Shown here: one piece after another, positions 8,539-18,056 of the stretch
Layout of the letters: each line of letters begins with the position of its first letter
Numbering within the stretch: the first letter of the stretch is position 1
Origin: Candidatus Schekmanbacteria bacterium
GTDB taxonomy: Bacteria > Schekmanbacteria > GWA2-38-11 > J061
NCBI GenBank assembly: GCA_016219965.1
Contig: JACRJM010000002.1
Span: 1 to 48,232, forward strand
Direction of reading: 5' to 3'
Length of the DNA stretch: 48,232 nucleotides
Made by a program: the position numbers and the translations under genes
The notes under the pieces: generated by a model
Seen by the model: only the letters and a program-made list of their open reading frames with translations
Database searches by the model: none
Told to the model about the DNA's origin: nothing

Positions 8539-10359
8539 ATGAGTGTATTTGAAAATAATATTTCCATTCTGAAAGAGAAGAATCCGGTACTTGCGAGTGA
8601 AATAAATGCAATCATTTCAGGCGAACATATCGAAATTTTAGAATCGCGAAGACACACGCCAACTTTAAAAATATCAGGACAGCTATACCACAGCATTTAC
8701 GATCCAAAACAGGAGTCAGCTTCACTGATTGAAAAGTTTTTATTGGAGAAAAATTTAGAATCATACAGCTCCATAGTCATATTTGGCATGGGGATTGGTT
8801 ACCACGTTGAAGAATTGTTAAAAAGCAATAGTAATCTGCCTGTTATTGTAATTGAGCCTGATAAGGAAATATTGAGAGCCGCATTGGAAGCCAGAGATAT
8901 AGGGGAACTTCTTTCTTCGATATTTATATTTTCTCCTGATAAGGGGAATGAAGATTTCTTCGTAAAAGACATAAAGGATAACGCAGGCCCGAACCCTTTA
9001 ATATTCACTCATCCATCTTTTAAAAGGACAGTCCATAATTTTAATTACTCATCAATTTTAAACAAGCTCAGCAGTTTTAATCCTGAAGATTACAAGGGGC
9101 TTGGAGTAATGGTGGTTTATCCACTCTATGGCGGATCCTATCCAATAGCAGAATACACAAGTCTTGCTTTTGAAAAACTTGGATGCAGAGTTGAGCGCTT
9201 TGACATGAGCAGATTTTATGCCCTTTACAAAGAAATTGATAAAATAACTTACGATAAGACTAATGCTGCAAAGCTAAAAGGTCTTTTCCTTTCTCTCATC
9301 GGAGAAATGTTTGTTGCAAGAGTTCTTGAAACAAGACCGTCTATGATATTTGCCCTTGCGCAGTCTCCATTGAGCATGGATATAGTTAAAAGGATAAAGC
9401 CGCTGAAGATCCCCCTATGTTACTGGTTTGTCGAAGACTACAGGCTTATGCAGTACTGGAAAGATATAGTCCAGCACTATGACTATTTCTTTACAATACA
9501 AAAAGGGGAGTTTCATGAAGAGATTGGGAGGATGGGAATGAAAAATTATTTTTATCTTCCCGCTGCATGCCATCCCGATATTCACAAACCGCTGCCACTT
9601 GAGGAAGAAGAAATGGCAACGTTCAAAAGTGACGTATCTTTCATGGGTGCAGGCTATTATAACAGACGTTCCTTCTTTAAGATGCTGAGAGATTATGATT
9701 TTAAGATATGGGGAACTGACTGGCCCAATGATGATCCTTTCTTCAAAAATGCTGTGCAGCGTGACAGCGAAAGGATTTCAATTGAAGACACGGTAAAAAT
9801 ATTTAATTCTACAAAAATCAATCTCAATATGCATTCTTCTACCTACCATTCAGGCGTTAACCCCCATGGAGATTTTGTGAACCCCAGGACATTTGAGATA
9901 GCAGCATGCGGTGGGTTTCAGCTTGTTGATTACAGAAGTGACCTTGAGGGACTTTTTAAAGTCGGAGAAGAAATAGAAACTTTCAGCGATATTCAGGATC
10001 TTCGGAGAAAGATGTCCTATTATCTGGATCATCCTGAAGAGAGAAATAAAATATCAGAAAAAGCCCGCCAAAAAGTTCTTGCAGATCATACATATGAGAA
10101 AAGAATGACAGAGGTCCTTCGGGCAGTTACCTGTGGGGAAGGGACCGTAATTTCAAATCCTGTAAAAGACATAAACTCCTATAAAAACCTTATGAAACAA
10201 GCTTCCGGGAATAATGAACTGGAGGCGCTATTCTCGAAATTTGAAGGATATGACAGACTGACAATTTCAGAAGTTGCAGACAAAATAAGAAAGGGAGAAG
10301 GAACACTCACCCGCTCTGAGATGATTTTTTTAATGATGCGCGAGTTTGTGGCTGCCTGA
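8539..10359 (+). CDS. Maf-like N-terminus with CgeB-type glycosyltransferase domain
   Basis: Residues 1-200 resemble the N-terminal half of Maf (motility accessory factor) proteins: a region with I-V-I-F-G-M-G-I-G-Y-H near 80-90 and V-I-E-P-D-K-E about 30 residues later. Residues about 210-545 look like CgeB/Glyco_trans_1_2 transferases, with W-F-V-E-D-Y, Y-L-P-A-A-C-H-P-D-I-H, D-V-S-F-M-G-A-G, an N-P-R-T-F-E-I-A-A-C-G-G-F acceptor/donor motif and H-T-Y-E-K-R-M. Maf proteins transfer nonulosonic acids to flagellin in Campylobacter, Helicobacter and Aeromonas; this one lacks the typical Maf catalytic C-terminus. AAGGA lies 8 bases before the ATG. Position and paralogue at 12084 support a flagellin-modification role, which remains an inference. 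Confidence 0.8.
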   Translation: MSVFENNISILKEKNPVLASEINAIISGEHIEILESRRHTPTLKISGQLYHSIYDPKQESASLIEKFLLEKNLESYSSIVIFGMGIGYHVEELLKSNSNLPVIVIEPDKEILRAALEARDIGELLSSIFIFSPDKGNEDFFVKDIKDNAGPNPLIFTHPSFKRTVHNFNYSSILNKLSSFNPEDYKGLGVMVVYPLYGGSYPIAEYTSLAFEKLGCRVERFDMSRFYALYKEIDKITYDKTNAAKLKGLFLSLIGEMFVARVLETRPSMIFALAQSPLSMDIVKRIKPLKIPLCYWFVEDYRLMQYWKDIVQHYDYFFTIQKGEFHEEIGRMGMKNYFYLPAACHPDIHKPLPLEEEEMATFKSDVSFMGAGYYNRRSFFKMLRDYDFKIWGTDWPNDDPFFKNAVQRDSERISIEDTVKIFNSTKINLNMHSSTYHSGVNPHGDFVNPRTFEIAACGGFQLVDYRSDLEGLFKVGEEIETFSDIQDLRRKMSYYLDHPEERNKISEKARQKVLADHTYEKRMTEVLRAVTCGEGTVISNPVKDINSYKNLMKQASGNNELEALFSKFEGYDRLTISEVADKIRKGEGTLTRSEMIFLMMREFVAA

Positions 10360-10360
10360 T

Positions 10361-12100
10361 ATGAAGATTCTAGTTATAAATCTCACCCGCATGGGAGATC
10401 TCATACAATCTACCCCATTGTTGAAGAGTATCAAACAGGCAAATCCCGGCAGCGAAATAGTGCTGATGGTGAATTCAAGATTTTCAGCTATCTGCAGCAG
10501 GATGCCTTTTGTTGACAGGGTAATAAAGTTCGACGTTGAAAAAACCGGGAAGAATATTGTCGATGCACAGAAAAGCCTGATTGAAAGCTATCACGAAATA
10601 GAATCACTTGTGTGTTCATTGAACAACGAGAAGTTCAATAAAATATATAACCTGACGCACTCAAAGATGAGCGCGCTTTTAACTACGATGATTACTGTTG
10701 ATGAGATTAATGGCATCTGCGTTGATTCAAAAGGATTCAGGGTAATAAAAAATCAATGGATGGTCTATTTCTTCAATGCTGCCATCAACCGGTATTTTAA
10801 CCCTTTCAACCTTGTTGACATGTATCTTCTTTCCGGAAGGTCTGGCAATTCTGAACGGAAGCTTTCACTTGATATAACTGAAGATGACAGAAGAGATGCC
10901 CTTCTATTTTATGAGGAATCAGATCTTAAAAAAGATGACATCCTTATAGGAATGCAGCCAGGGGCAAGCAAATCCCATAAACAGTGGCCGGTTGAATTTT
11001 TCGCTTCGCTGGCGCGCATGTTTTCAGAAAAGCTTAATGTAAAGATAGCTCTCTTCGGTTCTGAACAGGAAAAACCTATTGGGGAAGAAATAGAGAATAT
11101 CTCAGGCGTTAAAGTTATAAATACAATGGGTAAGACTACGGTTCAAAACCTTTCAGCCTTTGTTTCACGCTGTTCAGTTTTAATTACTAATGATACGGGA
11201 ACTATGCATGTAGCAACAGCAGCCGGGGTTAAGGTAATAGAAATTTCTGTTGGTCCTGTAAATTTTTGGGAAACCGGACCATATGGTGATGGTCATGCGG
11301 TAATTCAGACCTCGATAGTCTGCGCCCCTTGTGGTTTTAATGTCAGCTGTCTAAATGAAATCTGCAAAAAAACCATTGTTCCTGAAGAAGTGTTTCTCCT
11401 GACAGAAGAAATGCTTGGTTTAAAGGGAATAAATGATGTCCGGGATTCAGGGAAGTTTTTAAATTCGAATGTATATAAAACCGTATTTGATGAATGCGGG
11501 TTTCTTGATTTTTATCCTCTGATTTACAGAAAAATCGATGAAAATATTTTCTGGCGGCAGATATACAGGGGGTTCTGGAAAAGCATTATAAAGGATGTTG
11601 CAGGTGAACAGGAAGGCAGGGAAGTATTTGAAAAAATATCGGGCAGATATGACGTGTCCGGAGTTGGCCACTTTTCCCATTCTTTAAAATCAACGGCTGA
11701 TGCGATATCTAAAATAGAAATACTTGCCTCAGAAGGTGAGGGGCTCGTTAAAAAAATAGTAGATTTACTCAGTTCATCATCAACGGGAAAACACCATACA
11801 CATATATCGGAGTTGGCCAGAAAGGTTTCTCTCATAGATGTCTCAATAGAAGAGATTGCAAGCATAACAAGGCAGTTATCACCTGTCTGCGATGTTTACC
11901 GCATGAAGAGGGAAAGCATAGATTCTGACGATCCTGCAAAAGTCGCTTGGACATATTTAGCTCTATATCGCGAACTACGGAAATACTGCCTTTCATTAAA
12001 AAATATTCTGCGGCCATTTATCGATTATCATGGGTGTATGTCATCAGGATTCAGTTGTTCTGGTTCTAATGGAGTTCTTCAAGATGTCGGAAAAATTTAA
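10361..12100 (+). CDS. Second GT9 (heptosyltransferase-like) glycosyltransferase with C-terminal extension
   Basis: This is a paralogue of the gene at 6969. It opens with M-K-I-L-V-I-N-L-T-R-M-G-D-L-I-Q-S-T, has M-Q-P-G-A-S-K-S-H-K-Q-W-P in the middle, and the donor motif T-N-D-T-G-T-M-H-V-A-T. The cysteine group C-A-P-C-G-F-N-V-S-C is also present. The last about 220 residues are a helical extension unlike that of the first copy. I chose the ATG at 10361, one base after the upstream stop, because the N-terminal motif starts exactly there; the TTG at 10346 would only add five residues. Product is 579 residues. Probably adds a sugar in the same glycan pathway as its neighbours. Confidence 0.84.
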   Translation: MKILVINLTRMGDLIQSTPLLKSIKQANPGSEIVLMVNSRFSAICSRMPFVDRVIKFDVEKTGKNIVDAQKSLIESYHEIESLVCSLNNEKFNKIYNLTHSKMSALLTTMITVDEINGICVDSKGFRVIKNQWMVYFFNAAINRYFNPFNLVDMYLLSGRSGNSERKLSLDITEDDRRDALLFYEESDLKKDDILIGMQPGASKSHKQWPVEFFASLARMFSEKLNVKIALFGSEQEKPIGEEIENISGVKVINTMGKTTVQNLSAFVSRCSVLITNDTGTMHVATAAGVKVIEISVGPVNFWETGPYGDGHAVIQTSIVCAPCGFNVSCLNEICKKTIVPEEVFLLTEEMLGLKGINDVRDSGKFLNSNVYKTVFDECGFLDFYPLIYRKIDENIFWRQIYRGFWKSIIKDVAGEQEGREVFEKISGRYDVSGVGHFSHSLKSTADAISKIEILASEGEGLVKKIVDLLSSSSTGKHHTHISELARKVSLIDVSIEEIASITRQLSPVCDVYRMKRESIDSDDPAKVAWTYLALYRELRKYCLSLKNILRPFIDYHGCMSSGFSCSGSNGVLQDVGKI

Positions 12101-13913
12101 AAAAAATATTGAATGCCTGAAGAAATCGCATCCGGAAATATACAGTCATATTTCTGGTAAAACCCTTACTAATGACAGCGGAATTTCATTTAAACGGGAA
12201 GTCGCGAAAAACGGGGAAGAATTTATTGCAGTATCTAAAGAGGAAGGCTGCTGGATTAATATTTCAAGTTCCTATGCACCATCGCAGGAGGCGGAGCATC
12301 TGAGCAACAGGTTGATATCAGAATCACGTGGGAAAATCCTGATATTCCTGGGTGCAGGCTCAGGATATATTCTGAAAGAAATTTTTAAGAAGATCGAAAA
12401 GGAAAGTGAAATAATATGGGTTGAAAGAGAGCCGGCCCTCTTAAGAGAAACTTTATCCCTCATAGATCTTTCAGATGTTTTAAATTCCGGACAGCTCCAG
12501 ATAATTTTAAATGATTCTCTCTCAAAAATAATTGATAAGATAACAGCGATAAGAGCTAGATCCGGTTTTAAGTCTTTGGCATCTGTGATAAATCCCGCTC
12601 AGGACAAAATATGGGATGGTTTTTATTCTTCCCTTCACTCTGCAATAGCCAATGTAAAGAACTCTCTTATACGGGAGAGAGCTGACTACAGGAAGTTCTC
12701 ATCATCTGACTGCAAGGTAATGGTTTTTGATTCGAAGTATTTTATTGTAAAGGAATGCATAAAGGCATTTAACAATTTGGGACACATAGTCAGGACTGTT
12801 CCGCTTTCAGGGAGCGGTGATTTCATATCTCAGCTTTTAAATTCCATAATTGATTTTAAACCGGACTTTATCTTTACCGTAAATCATCTGGGATTTGACG
12901 AAGAAGGAAAGCTTTCGAGCCTTCTGTCATCCCTTAAAGTTCCTTTTGCTATATGGTACGTTGACAGTCCGGCGTTCGCATTAAAAGATAACACGTCAAA
13001 TGTTTCAGAATTCTGCAGGTTATTCATGTGGGAAAAAACCTGTATGGAAAGTATGAGCCAGCGGGGTTACATTGATGTTACATATCTTCCTCTTGCGGCT
13101 GATTCTGAGATTTTCAAACCTATGGGTAATTCTGCAAGAGTAATGAAATATCGTACCGATGCCTCCTTTGTCGGAAATTCAATGTTCGATGCAGTTGATA
13201 AATGGAAGAAAAAAATCGCAGGGATAGCATCTCTTGATGTTATAGAAGCAGAAGCAGTTGCACGTCAGATGGCTGACCATAAGATCAAGATGTTATCGAT
13301 AATAGATTCTCTTATTAGCTCAGACAAAATATCAGATGATTTGAGCCTTCAGAAAAAAATAGAGCTGGAGGCCTACCTTACCTGGAAAGCGACCATGCAC
13401 TACCGTCATAATGTAGTCAAAGAAGGAATAAAAGAGGGAGCTCTGATATACGGAGACAAAGAATGGAGAAAGTTTATTCCCCAGGAATATCTAAAAGGGA
13501 ATGTTGATTATTATTCAGAACTTCCTTTAGTTTACAATGCCTCTACTGTGAATATCAATTGCACGAGTTTTCAAATGAACACCGCTCTTAACCAAAGGGT
13601 TTTTGACTGCGCTGCCTGCGGGGCTTTTCTAATTACCGATTCCCAGCCCGACCTTTTTGAACTTTTTTCTGAGAAGGAGACTGTTTCGTATAAATCCCAT
13701 GAAGAGATAGTGGAGCTTATCAAATTCTACAGAAAAAATGAGACGCAACGAAAAAGCATATCATCTAAAGCTTATCATCGCGTTATAGAGGAACACACAT
13801 ATGAAAAGCGGATAGAAAAGATTGTAAACCTTATGAGAGAAACATTCAGTGCTTCAGTATTTCGAAATAATAAATATGGAGGAGAAAACAATGAATACAG
13901 CACCAGCATATGA
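12084..13913 (+). CDS. Second Maf-like/CgeB-type glycosyltransferase
   Basis: Paralogue of the gene at 8539 with the same plan: a Maf-like N-terminal region (I-L-I-F-L-G-A-G-S-G-Y near residue 90, then W-V-E-R-E-P) and a CgeB-like transferase region (W-Y-V-D-S-P, T-Y-L-P-L-A-A-D, D-A-S-F-V-G-N, R-V-F-D-C-A-A-C-G-A-F, H-T-Y-E-K-R-I). The N-terminus M-S-E-K-F-K-K-N-I-E-C-L-K-K lines up with that of the first copy, and a GGAG site lies 9 bases before this ATG, so I start it here, overlapping the previous gene by 17 bases. The product is 609 residues. About 70 residues inserted near position 250-350 of the transferase region, relative to the first copy, may change substrate choice. Confidence 0.8.
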   Translation: MSEKFKKNIECLKKSHPEIYSHISGKTLTNDSGISFKREVAKNGEEFIAVSKEEGCWINISSSYAPSQEAEHLSNRLISESRGKILIFLGAGSGYILKEIFKKIEKESEIIWVEREPALLRETLSLIDLSDVLNSGQLQIILNDSLSKIIDKITAIRARSGFKSLASVINPAQDKIWDGFYSSLHSAIANVKNSLIRERADYRKFSSSDCKVMVFDSKYFIVKECIKAFNNLGHIVRTVPLSGSGDFISQLLNSIIDFKPDFIFTVNHLGFDEEGKLSSLLSSLKVPFAIWYVDSPAFALKDNTSNVSEFCRLFMWEKTCMESMSQRGYIDVTYLPLAADSEIFKPMGNSARVMKYRTDASFVGNSMFDAVDKWKKKIAGIASLDVIEAEAVARQMADHKIKMLSIIDSLISSDKISDDLSLQKKIELEAYLTWKATMHYRHNVVKEGIKEGALIYGDKEWRKFIPQEYLKGNVDYYSELPLVYNASTVNINCTSFQMNTALNQRVFDCAACGAFLITDSQPDLFELFSEKETVSYKSHEEIVELIKFYRKNETQRKSISSKAYHRVIEEHTYEKRIEKIVNLMRETFSASVFRNNKYGGENNEYSTSI

Positions 13914-14328
13914 GGGAGAAAGTAATTCTGGAACAGAAGTAATAAACATATTAGCAAAGGCGGCCATTTCTTCTGCTAAAGAGTTTTTTATCGGTGTAAA
14001 AGACCAGATAGAAGAAATAGCCGGGCACTTCAGGATGGGCGAAGAGGGTCAGGGAAGTGAAAAACTGATTCTATTCATAGATGATTTGCAGACTATATCT
14101 CTTCTTCTTTCAGACTTGAAAATATTTGCTGAAGCAAGTCCTTTGCTGATTGATGATAAAAGACAAATAGAAGAAAACGAAAAAGTATTCTTTGATCTGT
14201 TGACTCAGATGATGGGTGCTCAAAGCAACAATGACTGGATACTGCTTGCCGACCTTCTTGAGTATGAAATTGTTCCTCTTGCCGGTACATTGAACGATTC
14301 ACTCACAGAATTATCTGATAAGCTTTAA
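13891..14328 (+). CDS. Small helical protein closing the glycosylation operon
   Basis: A 145-residue acidic, helix-rich protein with no recognised motif, no signal peptide and no cysteine. The ATG at 13891 has a GGAGGA ribosome site 7-8 bases upstream; the gene overlaps the preceding transferase gene by 23 bases, so translation is coupled. Conserved-looking features are an F-I-D-D-L-Q-T-I-S-L-L-L-S-D-L helix and a C-terminal L-L-E-Y-E-I-V-P-L-A segment. It is the last gene before a hairpin, so it belongs to the same unit as the transferases. A scaffold or regulator for them is possible, but no function can be assigned. Confidence 0.65.
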   Translation: MNTAPAYEGESNSGTEVINILAKAAISSAKEFFIGVKDQIEEIAGHFRMGEEGQGSEKLILFIDDLQTISLLLSDLKIFAEASPLLIDDKRQIEENEKVFFDLLTQMMGAQSNNDWILLADLLEYEIVPLAGTLNDSLTELSDKL

Positions 14329-14342
14329 TCCCGCAATATTAG

Positions 14343-14374
14343 ATACAGGGGAGAGAGTTTCTCCTCCCCTGTAT
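14343..14374 (+). terminator. Hairpin terminator after the glycosylation block
   Basis: An 11-base-pair perfect stem (14343-14353 with 14364-14374) with a 10-base loop begins 15 bases after the stop codon. It is strong but lacks a long T-run, so Rho-independent ending may be partial. It separates the flagellar and glycosylation genes from the molybdenum hydroxylase operon. Confidence 0.65.
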
Positions 14375-14472
14375 TGATCATTCAATAAATCCAAAAACCA
14401 TTCTCTTTCAGTTTGACTTTTACATGCATTTCTTTTAATCAAAATTCCACTTTATATATTGAGGTCTGAATT

Positions 14473-15330
14473 TTGAAATTTACATATATCGCACCGCAGA
14501 GCATTGATGAAGTGCTTGATATTCTGTCAAAAGAAAAGGGGAAGGCTGCCCTTCTTGCCGGAGGGACCGACCTTCTGCTTTCCGTAAAAGACGGTGATAA
14601 ACAGCCTGATTACATTGTTGACCTGAAAGCACTTAGACAATTCAATCAAATAAATGATAGCTCGGGCAGGCTGAGGATAGGCGCTTTGACTACGGTGCGC
14701 GATATAGAAAAATCATCTTTGATAGGAAATAAATATCCTTTTTTACAACAGGCAGCAGCAAGCTTAGGTTCTGTGCAGATAAGAAATCTTGCCACCATTG
14801 GAGGAAATATCTTCAATGCTTCTCCCTGTGCTGACCTAGCACTTCCCTTGCTTGCATTGGATGCAACGCTTACACTTCAGAAAAGCAGAGCATCGCGGAA
14901 GGTAAGTATCAATAGTTTCTTTGTTGATAACGGTGTTTCATGCGCCGCAGCAGATGAGGTTTTACTGGATATTGAAACTGAAGAAAAGGCCGGGAAGGGG
15001 ATATTCATTAAACATTCAAAGCGCCGGGCAATGGATATTTCGGTAGTTGGCGTTTGCATAAGGCTTGAATTTTCATCTGATGGCAAAGTAGCTGACGCAA
15101 GAATAGCATTGGGCTCAGTCGCTCCTATTCCAATGCGTGCAATTGAGGCAGAGGAATCATTGACAGGGGAACTTCTCAATGAAAAAACCATAGCCGAATC
15201 CGCCAGGATCGCATCAGATGAGGCAAAGCCTATTACAGATGCAAGGGCATCTGCATGGTACAGGAAGGATATGGTTAATGCGCTGGTAAGAAGAGGATTA
15301 ACAATACTTAAAAACGGCAGCGGCAGATAA
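14473..15330 (+). CDS. Molybdenum hydroxylase FAD subunit (CoxM/XdhB-like)
   Basis: This is the FAD-binding medium subunit of a xanthine dehydrogenase/CO dehydrogenase family enzyme; it takes electrons from the iron-sulfur subunit and passes them to an acceptor. Visible motifs: A-G-G-T-D-L-L near residue 30 and the flavin loop T-I-G-G-N-I-F-N-A-S-P-C-A-D near residue 115. The C-terminus D-A-R-A-S-A-W-Y-R-K is typical of the CO-dehydrogenase flavoprotein C-terminal domain. Length (285) is normal. The start is a TTG with GAGG about 8 bases upstream. The stop codon directly abuts the ATG of the 2Fe-2S subunit, showing a tight operon. Confidence 0.92.
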   Translation: MKFTYIAPQSIDEVLDILSKEKGKAALLAGGTDLLLSVKDGDKQPDYIVDLKALRQFNQINDSSGRLRIGALTTVRDIEKSSLIGNKYPFLQQAAASLGSVQIRNLATIGGNIFNASPCADLALPLLALDATLTLQKSRASRKVSINSFFVDNGVSCAAADEVLLDIETEEKAGKGIFIKHSKRRAMDISVVGVCIRLEFSSDGKVADARIALGSVAPIPMRAIEAEESLTGELLNEKTIAESARIASDEAKPITDARASAWYRKDMVNALVRRGLTILKNGSGR

Positions 15331-15786
15331 ATGAAAAAAATTCTTACATTCAATGTCAACGGCGAAGTAAGGGAAGTCCTTGTTGATGGGACAGAGACAC
15401 TTCTTTTTGTCCTGAGAGAAGGGCTTAATCTAAAAGGGACAAAGGAAGGGTGCGGGAGAGGAGATTGCGGCGCATGCACGGTCTTACTTAACGGCAAACC
15501 TGTAAATTCCTGCCTCGTACTTGCAATGACTATTAATGGAATGGATATAACTACAATCGAAGGTCTTGAAAAGGATGGAGAGCTTCATCCAATCCAGAAA
15601 GCCTTTATTGATAATGGTGCAGTCCAGTGCGGATATTGTACTCCGGGGATGATATTAACGACGAAGTCTCTTCTTGAAGAGAATAGCAAACCTTCTGATG
15701 AAGAGATTAAGCATTATTTTGAGGGGAACCTCTGCCGCTGTACAGGCTATGCAAGTATAATGCGGGCAGTTAAATCGCTGATTTAA
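15331..15786 (+). CDS. Molybdenum hydroxylase 2Fe-2S subunit (CoxS/XdhC-type small subunit)
   Basis: The small subunit carries two [2Fe-2S] clusters that wire the molybdenum site to FAD. The plant-type cluster ligands are Cys41, Cys46, Cys49 and Cys61 (C-G-R-G-D-C-G-A-C). The second, all-helical cluster domain has C-G-Y-C at 100-103 and C-R-C at 135-137. Length 151 is standard. It abuts the FAD subunit gene and precedes the catalytic subunit by 29 bases. All eight cluster cysteines are present, so the subunit should be functional. Confidence 0.95.
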   Translation: MKKILTFNVNGEVREVLVDGTETLLFVLREGLNLKGTKEGCGRGDCGACTVLLNGKPVNSCLVLAMTINGMDITTIEGLEKDGELHPIQKAFIDNGAVQCGYCTPGMILTTKSLLEENSKPSDEEIKHYFEGNLCRCTGYASIMRAVKSLI

Positions 15787-15815
15787 ACATTGCCAAAAAT
15801 GGATAAATAAAAGAA

Positions 15816-18038
15816 ATGACTCTTATAGGAAAATCAATCCCGCGGATCGAGTCAAGGGATAAGGTGACCGGTAAAGCCCTTTTCACAGGGGATATAGTTC
15901 TTCCAGAGAAAATATTGATAGGAAAGATCTTATATAGTCCGGTTCCTCATGCAAAGATTTTAAGCATTGACTACTCGGAGGCGCTTAAAGTTGAAGGTGT
16001 AAAGGCAATAATCACATCCGAAGATTTCCCGCCAAAAAGAACAGGCCTTATGATCGAAGATGAGATGACCATTGCACGTGGCAAGGTAAGGTATATTGGT
16101 GACAGGGTTGCCGCAGTTGCCGCAGTAAGCGAAGATGCAGCACGGGAAGCGCTAAGAAAGATAAAGGTTGAATATGATGAGCTTCCTTCGGTTTTTGATC
16201 CTATCGAGGCTTTAAAAGAAGGTGCCCCACTTGTTCAGGATGATCTCATATCTGAAGGCACGGCAAAAAAATTGGGAATAGATGGGAATCTCTGTTCATC
16301 CATGGAGTTGATACAGGGGGATCTAGATAAAGGTTTTGCGGAAGCGGATGTAGTTCTCGAGGACACATTCAGGACACCAAAGATACACCATGCCTTTATA
16401 GAACCGCATGTTACCCTTGCGAACTGGGACCCTGAGAAGGGTGTGATGATCTGGACTTCATCGCAGGGTTATTTTGTAATACAGCAGAAGATTTCTGCCA
16501 TATTTTCTCTACCCATAAGCAAGGTTAAGGTTTTTGCGATTGAAACAGGAGGCGGCTTCGGCGGAAAAATTCCCCTCTTTGCAGAACATCTGGCCTGCGC
16601 GCTTTCTAAAAAGGCCAAGGCTCCTGTGCGAATCTATATAGACAGGGATGAAGAGCTCCGTTTCGGCAAACCCAGATTTTCATCAGTAATAAATGTAAAG
16701 ATAGGTGTTAAAAAGGACGGCACCATAACTGCACTTCATTCAAAGTTATATTATGAGCTTGGCGCATGGGCTGATTTTGGACCAATCCTCATGTATGCGG
16801 CAACCAATAATGGCTGCGGACCATACAAGATAGCGAACGCAAAGCTGGAAGGCAATGCTGTTTATACAAACAAGATAAGCGGAGCATCTTTCAGAGCGCC
16901 CGGCGTGCCCCAATACTGTTTTGCACTTGAATCAATGATAAACCGTGCCTCCGCAGCAGCAGGAGTGGATTCTCTTTTATTGAGGAAGAAAAACGCTGTC
17001 CGCGATGGAGATGTGAGGATTTCAGGGGAACCTGTACGCGGGGACTCATTTATAAAAGTCCTCGACAAGGCAGAAGAAATAATAAACAGCAAGCCCAACA
17101 AAGATGAAATCGGAATTGCCGCATGTATATGGGAAACGCGGGCAGCTCCCTCGTCAATTCTTCTTCGTTTGTGCGATGACGGAAGGGTAGCCGTCTATAC
17201 CGGGATTTCTGATCTTACCGGTTCGCGGACAATATTTGCACAGATAGTATCAGATGTCTTAGATATTGACATGGAGAGTATAGAGATAATTTCACCTGAT
17301 ACATCTACAGCCCCGGTTACTCCGCCAACCTCAGGAAGCTCAATGGCTTTCAATGTCGGGTATGTTGTAAAGAGTGCGGCAGAAGCTCTAAAGGCTGACA
17401 TAATTAAGATTGCTGCCGGACGTCTTGAGACTGAAGACGTGAGTAAAATAATTTTCGAAAAGGGGAAAGCTCTCAACCCTGAATCAGGAAAATCCATAAG
17501 CATTGCTGAAGTCGCTCAATATTCACGAAGAAAACTCGGGAAGGTCATGTTTGCCCAGAACAGCTCAGTTGCGCAAAACAGCGCTACGCTCTTCGGGCTT
17601 CAGCTTGCGGAAGTTGATGTTGACAGTGAAACCGGAAAGTTAGACGTAAAAAAGATTACTTCCATTCATGATATTGGGAAGGTGCTCAACCCGCTTTTAC
17701 TTTACGGGCAGGTTGAAGGCGCTGTCATTCAGGGATTCGGCTTTGCAGTTTCCGAGGAGATCGTATTTGATGATAAAGGGCGCGTACTTACCGACAATTT
17801 TTCAGATTACGGCACTCCGACCATTAAGGATGTGCCCGAGATAGATGTTGTGATGATAGAGGGGGAACTTTCAAAGGACGGACCTTACGGAATAAAAGGT
17901 ATCGGTGAGCCTCCGGTTGTTCCGACCGCTCCGGCAATAGCAGATGCAGTGCGCAAAAAAACAGGGGCAGTTGTAAACGAACTTCCTCTTTCCCCTGAGA
18001 GAGTTTTTAAAGCATTAAAAAATAAATCATACATCTAA
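15816..18038 (+). CDS. Molybdenum hydroxylase catalytic subunit (CoxL/XdhA-like)
   Basis: The large subunit binds the molybdopterin cytosine dinucleotide cofactor and hydroxylates an unknown organic substrate. It shows the cofactor-binding G-G-G-F-G-G-K at about residue 245, H-H-A-F-I-E-P-H near 190, F-R-A-P-G-V-P-Q near 360, and the C-terminal G-I-G-E-P-P whose Glu (about 697) aligns with the family's catalytic base. The form I CO dehydrogenase active-site loop A-Y-x-C-S-F-R is absent, so this is probably not an aerobic CO dehydrogenase. Length 740 is normal. Purine, nicotinate-type and aromatic hydroxylases are all possible; the sequence does not settle the substrate. Confidence 0.92.
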   Translation: MTLIGKSIPRIESRDKVTGKALFTGDIVLPEKILIGKILYSPVPHAKILSIDYSEALKVEGVKAIITSEDFPPKRTGLMIEDEMTIARGKVRYIGDRVAAVAAVSEDAAREALRKIKVEYDELPSVFDPIEALKEGAPLVQDDLISEGTAKKLGIDGNLCSSMELIQGDLDKGFAEADVVLEDTFRTPKIHHAFIEPHVTLANWDPEKGVMIWTSSQGYFVIQQKISAIFSLPISKVKVFAIETGGGFGGKIPLFAEHLACALSKKAKAPVRIYIDRDEELRFGKPRFSSVINVKIGVKKDGTITALHSKLYYELGAWADFGPILMYAATNNGCGPYKIANAKLEGNAVYTNKISGASFRAPGVPQYCFALESMINRASAAAGVDSLLLRKKNAVRDGDVRISGEPVRGDSFIKVLDKAEEIINSKPNKDEIGIAACIWETRAAPSSILLRLCDDGRVAVYTGISDLTGSRTIFAQIVSDVLDIDMESIEIISPDTSTAPVTPPTSGSSMAFNVGYVVKSAAEALKADIIKIAAGRLETEDVSKIIFEKGKALNPESGKSISIAEVAQYSRRKLGKVMFAQNSSVAQNSATLFGLQLAEVDVDSETGKLDVKKITSIHDIGKVLNPLLLYGQVEGAVIQGFGFAVSEEIVFDDKGRVLTDNFSDYGTPTIKDVPEIDVVMIEGELSKDGPYGIKGIGEPPVVPTAPAIADAVRKKTGAVVNELPLSPERVFKALKNKSYI

Positions 18039-18056
18039 AATGGTTTCTATCTGAAA

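Noticed and set aside
14877-15497. 206-codon open frame on the - strand across the FAD and 2Fe-2S subunit genes
   Set aside because: Shadow frame of the molybdenum hydroxylase genes, no ribosome site or family motif.
15816-18038. Aerobic CO dehydrogenase large subunit (coxL form I)
   Set aside because: The A-Y-x-C-S-F-R active-site loop is absent; only general family membership is supported.
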